Source of the DNA: Theocolax elegans
Taxonomy: Eukaryota > Arthropoda > Insecta > Hymenoptera > Cerocephalidae
Direction of reading: 5' to 3'
DNA: 64,000 nucleotides
Assembly (NCBI GenBank): GCA_026168455.1
Contig: CM047426.1
Location: forward strand, 65,186,842 to 65,250,841
Shown: piece after piece, positions 20,501 to 31,195 of the stretch
Layout of the letters: each line of letters opens with the position of its first letter
Numbering within the stretch: position 1 is the stretch's first letter
The notes under the pieces: model-generated
Told to the model about the DNA's origin: nothing
What the model saw: the letters and a program-made list of their open reading frames with translations, nothing else
Databases searched by the model: none
Translations under genes and position numbers: made by a program

Positions 20501-23214
20501 GTTGCGCAACTCTTGGGAATATATGGACATCTTTTCTTAACATCTTGTGTGCGTGTTTACCCGTCTACAGCAAATGCACACCGATAGTTTTCATTATGTT
20601 TCTGTATTTGTGTCAAAAACAATGAAATTTGATGATTTTCCCGGTAATTAGTTAACAATAATTAAATAAAATAGGTCTTGCAACTTCCGGGAGTATGTGG
20701 ACATCATTTATTAACATCTTCTGTGCTGGGCTGCCTATTTGCAGCAAATGCACACCGATAGTTTTCATTGCTTTTCTGTATTTGTGTCAAAAACACTGAA
20801 ATTTGATGATTTTCCCGGTAATTAGTTAACAATTATTAAATAGTAAATGTTGCGCAACTCTTGGGAATATATGGACATCTTTTATTAACATCTTGTGTGC
20901 TTGTTTGCCTATCTGCAGCAAATGCACCCCTATAATTTTCATTATTTTTCTGTATTTGTGTCAAAACCACTGAAATATGATGTTCACGGTAATTAGTTAA
21001 CAATTATTAAATAGCAAATGTTGCGCAACTCTTGGGAATATATGGACATCGTTTATTAACATCTTGTGTGCGTGTTTACCCATCTACAGCAAATGCACAC
21101 CGACAGTTTTCATTATTTTTCTGTATTTGTGTCAAAAACACTGAAATTTGATGATTTTCCCGGTAATTAGTTAACAAGAATTAAATAACAAAGGTTGTGC
21201 ATCTCCCGGGGGAACGTGGACATCTTTTGTTAAGATCTTCTGTACTTGTTTGCCACGCTATAGCAAATGCGCACCCGATAGTTTTCATTATTTTTCTGTA
21301 TTTGTGTCAAAAACACTGAAATTTGATGGTTTTCCTGGTAATTAGTTAACAATAATTAAATAACAAAGGTTGTGCATGTCCCGGGTGTACGTGGACATCT
21401 TATATTAACTTCTAGTCTGCTTGTTTGCCAATTTACAGCAAATGCACACCGATAGTTTTCATTATTTTCTGTGTGTGTGTCAAAAACACTGAAATTTGAT
21501 GATTTTCCTGGTAATTAGTTAACAATAATTAAATAACAAAGGTTGTGCATGTCCCGGGTGTACGTGGACATCTTATATTAACTTCTAGTCTGCTTGTTTG
21601 CCAATTTACAGCAAATGCACACCGATAGTTTTCATTATTTTTATCTATTTGTGTCAGAAACAATGAAATTTGGTGATTTTCCCGGTAATTAGTTACCAAT
21701 AATTAAATAGCAAAGGTTGCGCAACACTTGGGAATATGTGGACATCTTTTCTTAATATCTTGTGTGCTTGTTTGCCAATCTACAGCAAATGCACACCCAT
21801 AGCTTTCATTATTTTTCTGCATGTGTGTCAAAAACACTGAAATTTGAGTATTTTCCCGGTAATTAGTGAACAATAATTAAATAGCAAAGGTTGCGCAACT
21901 CTTGGGAATATGTGGACATCTTTTCTTAACATCTTGTGTGCTTGTTTACCAATCTACAGCAAATTCACACCGATAGTTTTCGTTATTTTTCTGCATGTGT
22001 GTCAAAAACACTGAAATTTGATGATTTTCCCGGTAATTAGTGAACAATAATTGAATAACAAAGGTTGTGCAACTTCCGGGAATATGTGGACATCTTTTCT
22101 TAATATCTTGATTGCCTGTTTGTCAATCTACTGCAAATGCTCACCGATAGTTTTCATTTTTTTTCTCTATTTGTGCCAAAAATACTGAAATTTGATGATT
22201 TCCCGGTAATTAGTTAACAATAATTAAATAAAAAAGGTTGTGCAACTCCCGGGAGTACGTCGACATCTTTTGTTAACTTCTAGTCTGCTTGTTTGCCAAT
22301 TTACAGCAAATGCACTCTGATAGTTTTCATTATTTTTCTCTATTAGTGTCAAAAACTCTGAAATTTCATGATTTTCCTGGTAATTAGATAACAATAATTA
22401 AATAGCAAAGGTTGCGCAACACTTGGGAATATGTGGACATCTTTTCTTAATATCTTGTGTGCTTGTTTGCCAATCTACAGCAAATGCACACTGATAGTTT
22501 TCATTATTTTCTGTGTGTGTGTCAAAAACACTGAAATTTGATGATTTTCCTGGTAATTAGTTAACAATAATTAAATAACAAAGGTTGTGCATGTCCCGGG
22601 TGTACGTGGACATCTTATATTAACTTCTAGTCTGCTTGTTTGCCAATTTACAGCAAATGCACACCGATAGTTTTCATTATTTTTCTGTGTGTGTCAAAAA
22701 CACTGAAATTTGATGATTTTCCTGGTAATTAGTTAACAATAATTAAATAACAAAGGTTGTGCATGTCCCGGGTGTACGTGGACATCTTATATTAACTTGT
22801 AGTCTGCTTGTTTGCCAATTTACAGCAAATGCACACCGATAGTTTTCATTATTTTTATCTATTTGTGTGAGAAACAATGAAATTTGGTGATTTTCCCGGT
22901 AATTAGTTACCAATAATTAAATAGCAAAGGTTGCGCAACACTTGGGAATATGTGGACATCTTTTCTTAATATCTTGTGTGCTTGTTTGCCAGTCTACAGC
23001 AAATGCACACCGATAGTTTTCATTATTTTCTGTGTGTGTGTCAAAAACACTGAAATTTGATGATTTTCCTGGTAATTAGTTAACAATAATTAAATAACAA
23101 AGGTTGTGCATGTCCCGGGTATACGTGGACATCTTATATTATATTAAAGTGGATCGACATTTGGTCTCCGGTTCTCCGGTTTTTTAAAAGTGCATTTTTT
23201 TAGTTTCAAAGTTT

Positions 23215-23485
23215 TATTTTAATTGGACTTTACAATTTTAAGCCTTATAAATTTTGGGCCTTACATTATTGGCAAAGGAATTGTAAAGTTTTATTTTAAT
23301 TGGACTTTACAATTTTAGGCCTTACATTTTGAGCCTTACATTTTTGTCCTCATAAATTTTGGGCCTTACATTTTTGGGCCTTATAAATTTGGACCTTACA
23401 TTTTTGGGCCTTATAAATTTTGGGCCTTACATTTTTGGGCCTTATAAATTTTGGGCCTTACAATTTTTGGCCTTATAGTTTTCTT
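23215..23485. repeat. GGGCCTTAC/GGGCCTTATAAATTTT minisatellite
   Basis: Units of about 16 bp (GGGCCTTACATTTTT and GGGCCTTATAAATTTT) alternate to give a period of about 33 bp. Two longer copies of a flanking piece (TTTTATTTTAATTGGACTTTAC) precede them. No coding content. Confidence 0.85.
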
Positions 23486-23900
23486 AAACAAATAGATATC
23501 AACTACTATGTCGATATTATTACCAGAAAATTATCTTAATAACAATAATTAAAATAACATTTGATTACGTAATTAAATTTAATAAAATTTCAACACTGGA
23601 ACATACAATAAATCAAATTAATTTTTATTGTTTATTTTACAAACTTATTTTTGCAAAAATTTCAAATTACAATTATTATGTTACAATTGTACTCTATTCA
23701 CTTGTTATTTCATAAGATATATTTTTTTCAATATATCCTTTTTATTGTTTATATAATTTATAAATTCAGCAAGTATTCATTGAAATCATCTTTAACAGAA
23801 AAATTAAATTATATCATTAAATATTAAATGTATAATTAATTAAACATTAGATAAAATATTCAAATAAATATTACTGTTTTTAAATGCCATTTAGAAGATT
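23486..23900. other. AT-rich sequence, nothing recognised
   Basis: Strongly AT-rich DNA up to the assembly gap. I see no gene, hairpin or repeat worth naming. Confidence 0.6.
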
Positions 23901-24000
23901 NNNNNNNNNNNNNNNNNNNNNNNNNNNNNNNNNNNNNNNNNNNNNNNNNNNNNNNNNNNNNNNNNNNNNNNNNNNNNNNNNNNNNNNNNNNNNNNNNNNN
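23901..24000. other. Assembly gap (100 N)
   Basis: Exactly 100 N, a conventional gap of unknown size. It cuts the coding fragment that begins at 24003, and sequence on its two sides may not be truly adjacent. Confidence 1.
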
Positions 24001-24002
24001 TT

Positions 24003-24517
24003 CTCTCCGCCGTGTCGGGTCGCTTTGATGAGGTTAGGGAATCGCTCGGTATTTTACCATTGTTACAGAGCGATCTCCTGGCTGTCATGGCGGCCTTGCG
24101 TGGCATGGAGGAGAGAATAAGCGCCCAAAATCCTTTATTAATGGAGTGTAGAGCAGTACAGGCCGATCTACTAGTCGAGAACAAACTTTTAAAACAGCAA
24201 TTTTTAGACTTTTGGATAGATTTTAAAAATAGGCAAAAAATGTTTGAAAACAATGTTTTAGTTGAATTAAATAATAATCATTCAGTCTTATTTAACAGAC
24301 TGGATGATGACTTGGAGATTATAACACCAACATAGATGCGCTCAACTCGGGTGTTACCGAAGTGGCAAACACCGTCTCTGACCTTACGATGGTTGAAGCA
24401 TCTACTTCAGCCATCGTACATAGCGATGAAGCTCGCGATAGCACAGGTGAGAATCCAAATGTAAAAGAAGGTAGTGTAAATAAAAAAAAAGGGAAAATAA
24501 AAACAAAACAAAAATAA
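24003..24517 (+). pseudogene. Partial coding fragment of unknown function, frameshifted
   Basis: An open frame enters from the gap (LSAVSGRFDEV) and runs to a TAG at 24333-24335. Its sequence is helical, with a likely coiled coil (MEERISAQ, LLVENKLLKQQ). From 24311 the -1 frame is open and looks equally protein-like (ALNSGVTEVANTVSDL), continuing to a TAA at 24515-24517 through a Lys-rich tail. Base composition is more GC-rich than the flanks up to about 24460, supporting coding origin. I do not recognise the family; a retroelement ORF1 or Gag N-terminus is one possibility. A single indel or a programmed -1 shift could join the two parts. The 5' end is lost in the gap. Confidence 0.45.
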
Positions 24518-25142
24518 AAATAAAAATAAGAACACAAGCGACAATAAAAATAGATAAAATAATAATAGGACAAATGAGACTAATAAAAAACTGAATGTTA
24601 ATTTTAAAAAATTTTCGCAAACGCAGAGCGGGAACGTACTGAGAACTGAGGGGTTAGTTATTTATAACATTTTAGCGGTATATAATAAAACCTGTTTCTT
24701 CCATTTCTCCCGTAATTCGTAATTTGCACCCTCTTTCAAAATTTGCGTTTTAATCCATAATTATATCCAATTTATTTTTCCCTTTAGTTACAGAGCCCAT
24801 ATATTTATTTTAATTATTATAAACAAAGGCATTTCTTAAATAACCTTTTGTATCTAATAATACATACTTGTTTATTTAAAATATTGTTTTATATAAATAT
24901 ACGTAATCTCCAAACAATTTTTAAATTTGATTTCAATAATATTTAAATTAAAAACTACTAAAATAATAATTTTCGAAAAACTTTTGAAATGTAATTCGTA
25001 TTTTATATTGCCACTGTTAAAATTTGAATTTTCTTTTGCCATTACTGTTTATAATAGAATTATCTTAAAATGTAATAATTAATGTATTTAATTTTTAACC
25101 CATTGTATATATCACATATGGATATTTGGAAAAGTGTATGTT
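24518..25142. other. AT-rich intergenic sequence, nothing recognised
   Basis: AT-rich sequence with no supported gene or structured repeat. Confidence 0.6.
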
Positions 25143-25155
25143 CACACACACACAC

Positions 25156-25218
<63 letters not shown>

Positions 25219-25252
25219 CACGCACATACACACACATGCACACACACACTTA
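25143..25252. repeat. (CA)n microsatellite
   Basis: About 110 bp of CA repeats with occasional G and T interruptions. The ORFs made of His/Thr or Cys/Val repeats are products of this repeat, not proteins. Confidence 0.97.
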
Positions 25253-25432
25253 TATATATATGACATATATATATATCATATACATGACATATATATATAA
25301 CATATATATATGACATATATATATAACATATATATAACATATATATATGACATATATATGACATATATATATAACATATATATGACATATATATATGACA
25401 TATATATATATATAAAACATATATATATATGT
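25253..25432. repeat. ATATATGACAT-type AT-rich repeat
   Basis: Irregular repeats of ATATATATGACAT and ATATATAACAT units follow directly on the CA tract. Confidence 0.9.
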
Positions 25433-25453
25433 TGAATTCTGAATTCTTAGACA

Positions 25454-25479
25454 CGGCGGCGGCGGCGGCGGCGGCGGCG
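25454..25479. repeat. (CGG)n trinucleotide repeat
   Basis: About eight CGG units in otherwise very AT-rich DNA. Such an isolated GC tract is unusual here. Confidence 0.95.
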
Positions 25480-25480
25480 A

Positions 25481-25904
25481 AATATTTATATATTATAGAG
25501 AGATATATATATATATGAGTATATGTAAAATATTACACACTCAGAGCTATTAATTATTGCTATTAATTAGTTTTATAATTTAGAGCACATTCAAATTGAA
25601 TTAAAATTATTTGTTTTCCAGATCTGGTTTGTCCTTGGAGGAAGAATATTCTTTGTATTTGAAAATATACTGAAAATTAACATGTAATTGAGTTCGATTT
25701 GATGCCTGAAAAAAAAAGAATTATTATATTGGATAAGTTTATATAAAGTAAATTTAATATTTCTTTCATGTTTATTAGTAGTATATCATAGAAACTTCTA
25801 TCTTTATATGCATGAAGAATAACAATGAAAAACATTTATAACTGAAGGTTACAAAACTAAGAATACATGAAAGTGTCATACGAGTATCGCTGCAGCATTA
25901 ATAA
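25481..25904. other. AT-rich intergenic sequence, nothing recognised
   Basis: No supported gene. It separates the simple repeats from the MITE-like element. Confidence 0.55.
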
Positions 25905-26020
25905 CCCCGTCAGCACAAAACGTCTTAAAGACGTTTCTAGACGTTTTTAAAACGCTTAAAACGCTTAAAACGCTTAATAATGTTTTAAAAACGTCTCCGA
26001 GACGGACAGTGCTACCTGGG
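25905..26020. mobile_element. MITE-like element with imperfect terminal inverted repeats
   Basis: About 116 bp beginning CCCCGTCAGCACAAAACGTCT and ending with the inverse of CCCAGGTAGCACTGTCCGTCT, matching at 14 of 21 positions. Inside are a hairpin AAACGTCTT-A-AAGACGTTT, three AAAACGCTT units and a second hairpin CGTCTC-C-GAGACG. There is no coding capacity. A non-autonomous DNA transposon is the best guess. No clear target duplication was seen. Confidence 0.5.
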
Positions 26021-26048
26021 AAATTAAGTATACTTATGTAATTCGTAT

Positions 26049-26806
26049 TATTGTTGGCGCAGCCGATACAACCCGATAGGCCGTCTGTCCCTTACATGCG
26101 TCGAACCTGGTAAAACCTTGTAAATACGTCAAACTTTCGAAAACCGGATACATGCCTATTTGGTATAAATAATAAATACGGAATTGCCTGGTAGAATGGG
26201 ATTAGCAATTTGATTAAGATTTGTTATTACTGGCGCAGCCGGTAGTAACGGATAGGTCGTATGCCCAATACATGCGTCGATCCTCGTAAAACCTTATAAA
26301 AGAACTGTATTGGTTGGTTTAAAATTATGGAATTTAACGGTAGACACCGATAGCTGTTAGTGGACAATATAGTGAAAAGCCTTATATAACCTTATTAATT
26401 CAATGCACACGAATACGTCAAATACTCTAAAACCCGATACATGCCTATTTGTTATAAATAATAAATATGGAATTGCCTGGTAGAATGCGATTAGCGATTT
26501 GATTAAGATTTGTTATTGCTGGCGCAGCCGTTAGTACCCGATAGGTCGTATGCCTAATACATGCGTCGATCCTCGTAAAACCTTATAAAAGAACTGTATT
26601 GGTTGGTTTAAAATTATGGAATTTAACGGTAGACACCGATAGCTGTTAGTGGACAATATAGTGAAAAGCCTTATAGAACCTTATTAATTCAATGCACACG
26701 AATACGTCAAATACTCGAAAACCCGATACATGCCTATTTGTTATAAATAATAAATATGGAATTGCCTGGTTGAACGCGATTAGCGATTTGATTAAGATTG
26801 TATTTA
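26049..26806 (+). repeat. Tandem repeat, 2.6 copies of about 289 bp, with tRNA-Ser PBS-like sequence
   Basis: Units start near 26052 (short, about 178 bp), 26230 (289 bp) and 26519 (288 bp). Each begins TGGCGCAGCC, followed by ACATGCGTCGA, ACCTTATAAAAGAACTG and GGAATTGCCTGG. In the second unit TGGCGCAGCCGGTAG (26231-26245) matches 15 nt of the complement of an insect tRNA-Ser 3' end. That is the primer used by several Gypsy elements. The first unit lacks an internal block of about 115 bp. No ORF. Confidence 0.75.
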
Positions 26807-27157
26807 TGGATGTCTCAGCTCATACGATCCGGTAAACGAACCGCCCATTTATTTTGTTGATCATCATATTGTACTATAAAATGTTTTTTTCTTTTGTGAG
26901 GTTTATCTTATAAAATACTATAAGCATTTATTGTATAGTATGGTATGAGGTTTTTGCACCCGGAATTCCTTACAGACTCGAATTATAAACCTACTATTAG
27001 AAAGCAAAAAAAGATATAAACATATACAGTATTTCCATGATAAGAGCTTATTAAATTTTTTATCGGGAAATGTGTATGAACTATACTCTTTTCATAGTCA
27101 TTTCTTTTATTATAGAACCCGATTAATATTTTCTTGGATGCACTTGTGTAATTCATG
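26807..27157. other. Intergenic sequence, nothing recognised
   Basis: AT-rich, no supported feature. Confidence 0.5.
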
Positions 27158-27957
27158 TACCCTAATAGACAGAGTTGCACAGACAAAACTTCGTTAAAAC
27201 TTGCTACACAATTTTTGAAAACAACTTGTGTTAAACTTGCTAACAACACATTACATAATAGTGACGTGTACCTAAATTTTATGTAAAATTGTTAAAAAAA
27301 GTTGCATCAAATAATTGCTATAAATTTGGTAACGAATAAGGACGCAGATTTAGATTAATTTGTTATTTAACTCTGCTGCACGAGTTGATATAATTTTGGT
27401 ATATATTTGCTAAGAAATATATCATAATCTGAGAAATTCTTTTTCAGCAAATTGGTAGCAAAATTAAATCTGTAAATGCTTACATAGTGCAGTATATTGC
27501 AACAAGATTTGATGATAATTTGTTGCTATTTTGCAATCATGAAAATAATAATTTCAATGTATTTTTTATTCAAGAAAATCTGTGTTTTTGTGAAGTATTT
27601 CAAGTTTTGTTACTTTTTTGCAATATTAAGAGTCTAACACATTTACTAGTTGTGGCGATGCGACGTGCGATCTAGTTGCACAAAAATAATATAAGTATTT
27701 GCTATTATATTTACTTAAAATATTATTTCAACAAAATAAAAGCACATTTATAGCAATACTTGCTATTTAAAAAGTAATAATTTTATGCAACAATTGACTT
27801 TAATTTTATATAAATTTGCTGTCACTATTTTCATGTAAATGATTTGAAGCAAATTTATAATAAATAAGGACTTACATTGACGCAAATTTTGGATAAACAG
27901 GTACAAATTTTTTTTGCAAAGTTGCTGTCAATTTGCAATCATATGTCTATTGGGGTA
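27158..27957. mobile_element. MITE-like DNA transposon, TA target duplication
   Basis: CCCTAATAGACA (27160-27171) and the inverse of CCCCAATAGACA (27944-27955) form 12-bp terminal inverted repeats with one mismatch, flanked by TA on both sides. Weaker inverted similarity with TTGCA motifs extends inward. The 796-bp interior is AT-rich, full of TTGC/GCAA words, and has no transposase ORF. A non-autonomous Tc1/mariner-like element is plausible from the TA duplication. Confidence 0.6.
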
Positions 27958-28344
27958 GTAAAACATCTATACAGGCTTATAATTTTTCAATCAATTTATT
28001 ACGATATATGCCGATTCTGAATTCATATTGGTAAAGTGAATAGATTTCTATAAATAATTAAATGAGCATATCTCTATAAAAGCCTATAAATTTATTAGTC
28101 TCATAGAAACTGATATATCTTTTACCAGGTAAAACTTATAAAAACTAAATTTCGGAACTTGTGATTCGTAGCTGTGAGGATTTCATTATAGGTACCGATA
28201 AAAAAGAAATCGCCCGATATATTACTATAAAATTTTTATCGGCACCCCGATTCAATGTGCCATTATTTTATCGGATTTTATAAGGTCTTTTCAACAGGGT
28301 TTGTAGTAGCGATTTGAGAGTTGATCAAACGTGAGAGTATCACC
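27958..28344. other. Intergenic sequence, left flank of element 2
   Basis: AT-rich sequence with no supported gene. It ends in GGTT (28345-28348), the left target-site duplication of element 2. Confidence 0.6.
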
Positions 28345-28348
28345 GGTT

Positions 28349-29603
28349 TGTGACGTGCCAACCTTTCTTTGGGATTTACCGTTACTATAGATTTTTGCTG
28401 CTTGTTATTAGATTAGATGTAAGTTAGGTACGAAACCATCTATGCATCTATATCTTGTTGCAGACTTATTAATCCTGGTTTTATGTGTAAATTGAGACAC
28501 ATTATATTAGCACACATTGGCTATTATAACTGGAATGTGTATTTGAATGTATTAATTAGTGTATCTTTTGTATGTATTATACACATTTCTATCACCACGC
28601 ATTGGGCCATAGAAACGGTAGTGTGTAATTTAATAATACTTAAATGAATAACTATAAATTTTTCATATATATATTTACAATATTTATTTATTTAATTTCA
28701 TTACAAATCCTTATAATAAAAGGACTTGTACTAATAAAACTATGAAATTTAATGTTAATGCTACGAAGGCTTATATATCAATGAATCCTTGTATATAAAT
28801 TTCCGTCCTTTATATACTATCTTTACCTCATTAGTACAAATCCTTTTTAACCATTTTTCGTTATATTTTACATCAACTTAGTATTTTGATTTTTTATTTT
28901 AAATCATATTTTCTTTCTTGTTTCTATATACATATAATATTATCTAAATTTCTAATTATTTACAAGAAATAATTGCATATTTATTTTTATATCGTATGCA
29001 TTTTTGTAATTACTTTTATTTTATAATTTTTTTTATTAATTCTATAACCTCAATTATTTCTACATTTAAAAATAATCTTAAATTCATTTTTTCTTACAAT
29101 CGTTTTTTATTCTACTTATAAATTTCACTTTGTCTTTTACACAATTACAAAATTAAATATATTATAATTTTTATTATTTTTAAATGTACAAATATCTTCG
29201 CATACTGATTTTGCATAAACATATAATTTTTGTAATTAATTTCTGTTTTGCCGTAAAATTAAAAATTAAATTCTTTTTTATACATTTTAAATTGAATATT
29301 TGTATTATTTTATTGTAATAATATTCTATTTACAATTAATTATTCATTTAATTATAAAATATTTATTTTTAATATAACTGCAATTGCATTTTTATATTTC
29401 TAAATTTGCGCTTTAAATCGTGACACGCTATAATTCTAAGAATTTACATGTTAGTCAATTTCAGCTGACAATATTCTTGTGGATATTTACATTTATATAT
29501 AGTTCATTGATCTTTCTAAGAAATCTATTTTGATGACCTATATCCTCTTATATAAATTACGTATTTATGAAATAATTAATTATATGTAGTTGTATACGTC
29601 ACA
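28349..29603 (-). repeat. 3' LTR of element 2 (1255 bp)
   Basis: Bounded by TGTGACGTGCC and ACGTCACA. It matches the rejoined right LTR except for scattered differences (for example four in the first 146 bp). The inner side is followed by a purine tract, read on the minus strand. Confidence 0.9.
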
Positions 29604-30104
29604 TTACCCCCCCTTAAATAATATTTAAATTTAACTAAATTTTAATATTATTTAATATATTATAATTTTTATTATTTTTAAATGTACAAATATCTTCGCA
29701 TACTGATTTTGCATAAACATATAATTTTTGTAATTAATTTCTGTTTTGCCGTAAAATTAAAAATTAAATTCTTTTTTATACATTTTAAATTGAATATTTG
29801 TATTATTTTATTGTAATAATATTCTATTTACAATTAATTATTCATTTAATTATAAAATATTTATTTTTAATATAACTGCAATTGCATTTTTATATTTCTA
29901 AATTTGCGCTTTAAATCGTGACACGCTATAATTCTAAGAATTTACATGTTAGTCAATTTCAGCTGACAATATTCTTGTGGATATTTACATTTATATATAG
30001 TTCATTGATCTTTCTAAGAAATCTATTTTCATGCCCTATATCCTCTTTATATAAAGTTACGTATTTATTAAATAATTTAATTATATGTAGTTATATACGT
30101 CACA
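29604..30104 (-). repeat. 501-bp tandem duplication of LTR edge and polypurine tract
   Basis: The right part of the LTR, ending in ACGTCACA followed by TTACCCCCCCTTAAATAATA, occurs twice, ending at 29603 and 30104. The second copy re-enters the LTR at TATATTATAAT, a word shared by the internal end and the LTR. This suggests slippage at microhomology, or an assembly duplication. Confidence 0.8.
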
Positions 30105-30116
30105 TTACCCCCCCTT
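30105..30116 (-). other. Polypurine tract of element 2
   Basis: The minus strand reads AAGGGGGGGTAA next to the LTR start. A duplicate copy lies at 29604-29615. Confidence 0.75.
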
Positions 30117-30516
30117 AAATAATATTTAAATTTAACTAAATTTTAATATTATTTAATATATTATAATCATTATTTTTTTTTTATTACTTCACACAATTTA
30201 TAAATATTATGTTGATCATTTGACGGTTATCATACAATAGACAGCTGTCTCAACCATACATAATTACTTATAGGTGGTTTCTATTACTACTAAATAATAA
30301 CATTTTTTTCTTTGTTTTCATTTTAGTTTTATTTATTTCTGTATATTTTTTTTATAAGTTCTATTTCTTTTTTCTTTTTATTTATTTCTTTTTCTGCCTC
30401 ATCTATTAATTTATTAAATTTTTCTTGGAGTGGCGTCTATTCTCCTTTCCTCTTTTTTACTAAAAAAATATTTTTTCTTTTATTAGATAATTTGATAGAC
30501 ATCATTTAGTAGACCT
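30117..30516 (-). other. AT-rich 3' untranslated region of element 2
   Basis: Very T-rich DNA on the plus strand, with no supported ORF, between the extra ORF and the polypurine tract. Confidence 0.6.
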
Positions 30517-30525
30517 CTATCTCAA

Positions 30526-30562
<37 letters not shown>

Positions 30563-30888
30563 AAAGGTTCCGGCACATATTCCTCCACCGCTGGTTTGGT
30601 GGAACGAGTTGTTCTCACCGAAAGACGAGCTATGATGGTTCTTAATTTAGGGTCCGTCCTGTCCTTAGGTTTTGTTTGTGTCCATTTGTTACTTTTTTGT
30701 ATCTTTAAAGTTTGGGTATATACCCCTGGACGGTAAAATGACCCCTCATCTTCTCGGTGAAAACCTTCCTCGCTGGCCGTCTTTTTTCCTACCCAGTGTA
30801 ATCGGGGTGGAAAATGAATGGCCTTTTCGCCAGTTTGCACTTGGGTACAACATGTACCGAAATTTTGTATTTGTGTTGATTTGTCCAT
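30517..30888 (-). CDS. Small GC-richer ORF downstream of pol in element 2 (unknown function)
   Basis: A 123-codon frame starts MDKSTQIQNFG and is polar, with many Thr, Lys and Arg. Its last codons are an (AT)n microsatellite (about 30526-30559) encoding Ile/Tyr repeats, so the true end is doubtful. Base composition is about half GC, against roughly a quarter in its neighbours. It lies after the integrase frame (31196), the position env or accessory genes occupy in other elements. There is no signal peptide, membrane segment or cysteine motif. I do not recognise it. It may be captured sequence, a retained accessory gene, or a remnant of another insertion. Confidence 0.4.
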
Positions 30889-31195
30889 GATTATTAGTTA
30901 AACTTTGAGTTTTGAGTCTTATTTATACTTGTTTTGCAAAACTTTGCACCTTTTTCTTTTAAACAATATTCTTAGAAATTATTTGTTTTGATATCCAATT
31001 TCCAGAAATCTTCGTTATTTAGTTTTGATTTAACTTATAATAATGGTTATATATATTAAATTTTCTTGGAATATATATTTCAAAAATCCTAAGTTTATAC
31101 AAAAATGTTTCAAATTTAATTCTATTTTATTTATAAAAAAAATTTTTTGTTTTCTTTTCTTTATCCACAAAAATACTGTTAACTTTACAAAAAAA

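Larger units (their letters stand above)
13083..23143. repeat. Satellite DNA array, about 58 monomers of about 173 bp
   Basis: The landmark GGACATCTT recurs at 13251, 13424, 13598, 13771 and 13944, and so on to the array end, giving a 173-174 bp period. Two main monomer types alternate, one with CTTATATTAACTTCTAGTC and one with CTTTTCTTAATATCTTGTG, giving a dimer rhythm of about 346 bp. From about 17700 to 21250 a different set of variants dominates (TTGATGTTCACGG and TTTTGTTAAGATC types). The first set then returns up to the right edge. Monomer length and AT-richness resemble centromeric satellites of other animals, but centromeric function is not shown. Minus-strand ORFs within it are chance frames. 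Confidence 0.97.

Noticed and set aside
13083..23143. CRISPR array
   Set aside because: The repeats are long, contiguous monomers with no unique spacers, in a eukaryotic context.
25060..25454. ORFs with Cys/Val or His/Thr repeats
   Set aside because: They are products of the CA and ATATGACAT repeats.
26231..26245. tRNA-Ser gene or SINE
   Set aside because: Only the 3' 15 nt complement matches. No A or B box or cloverleaf can be drawn around it.
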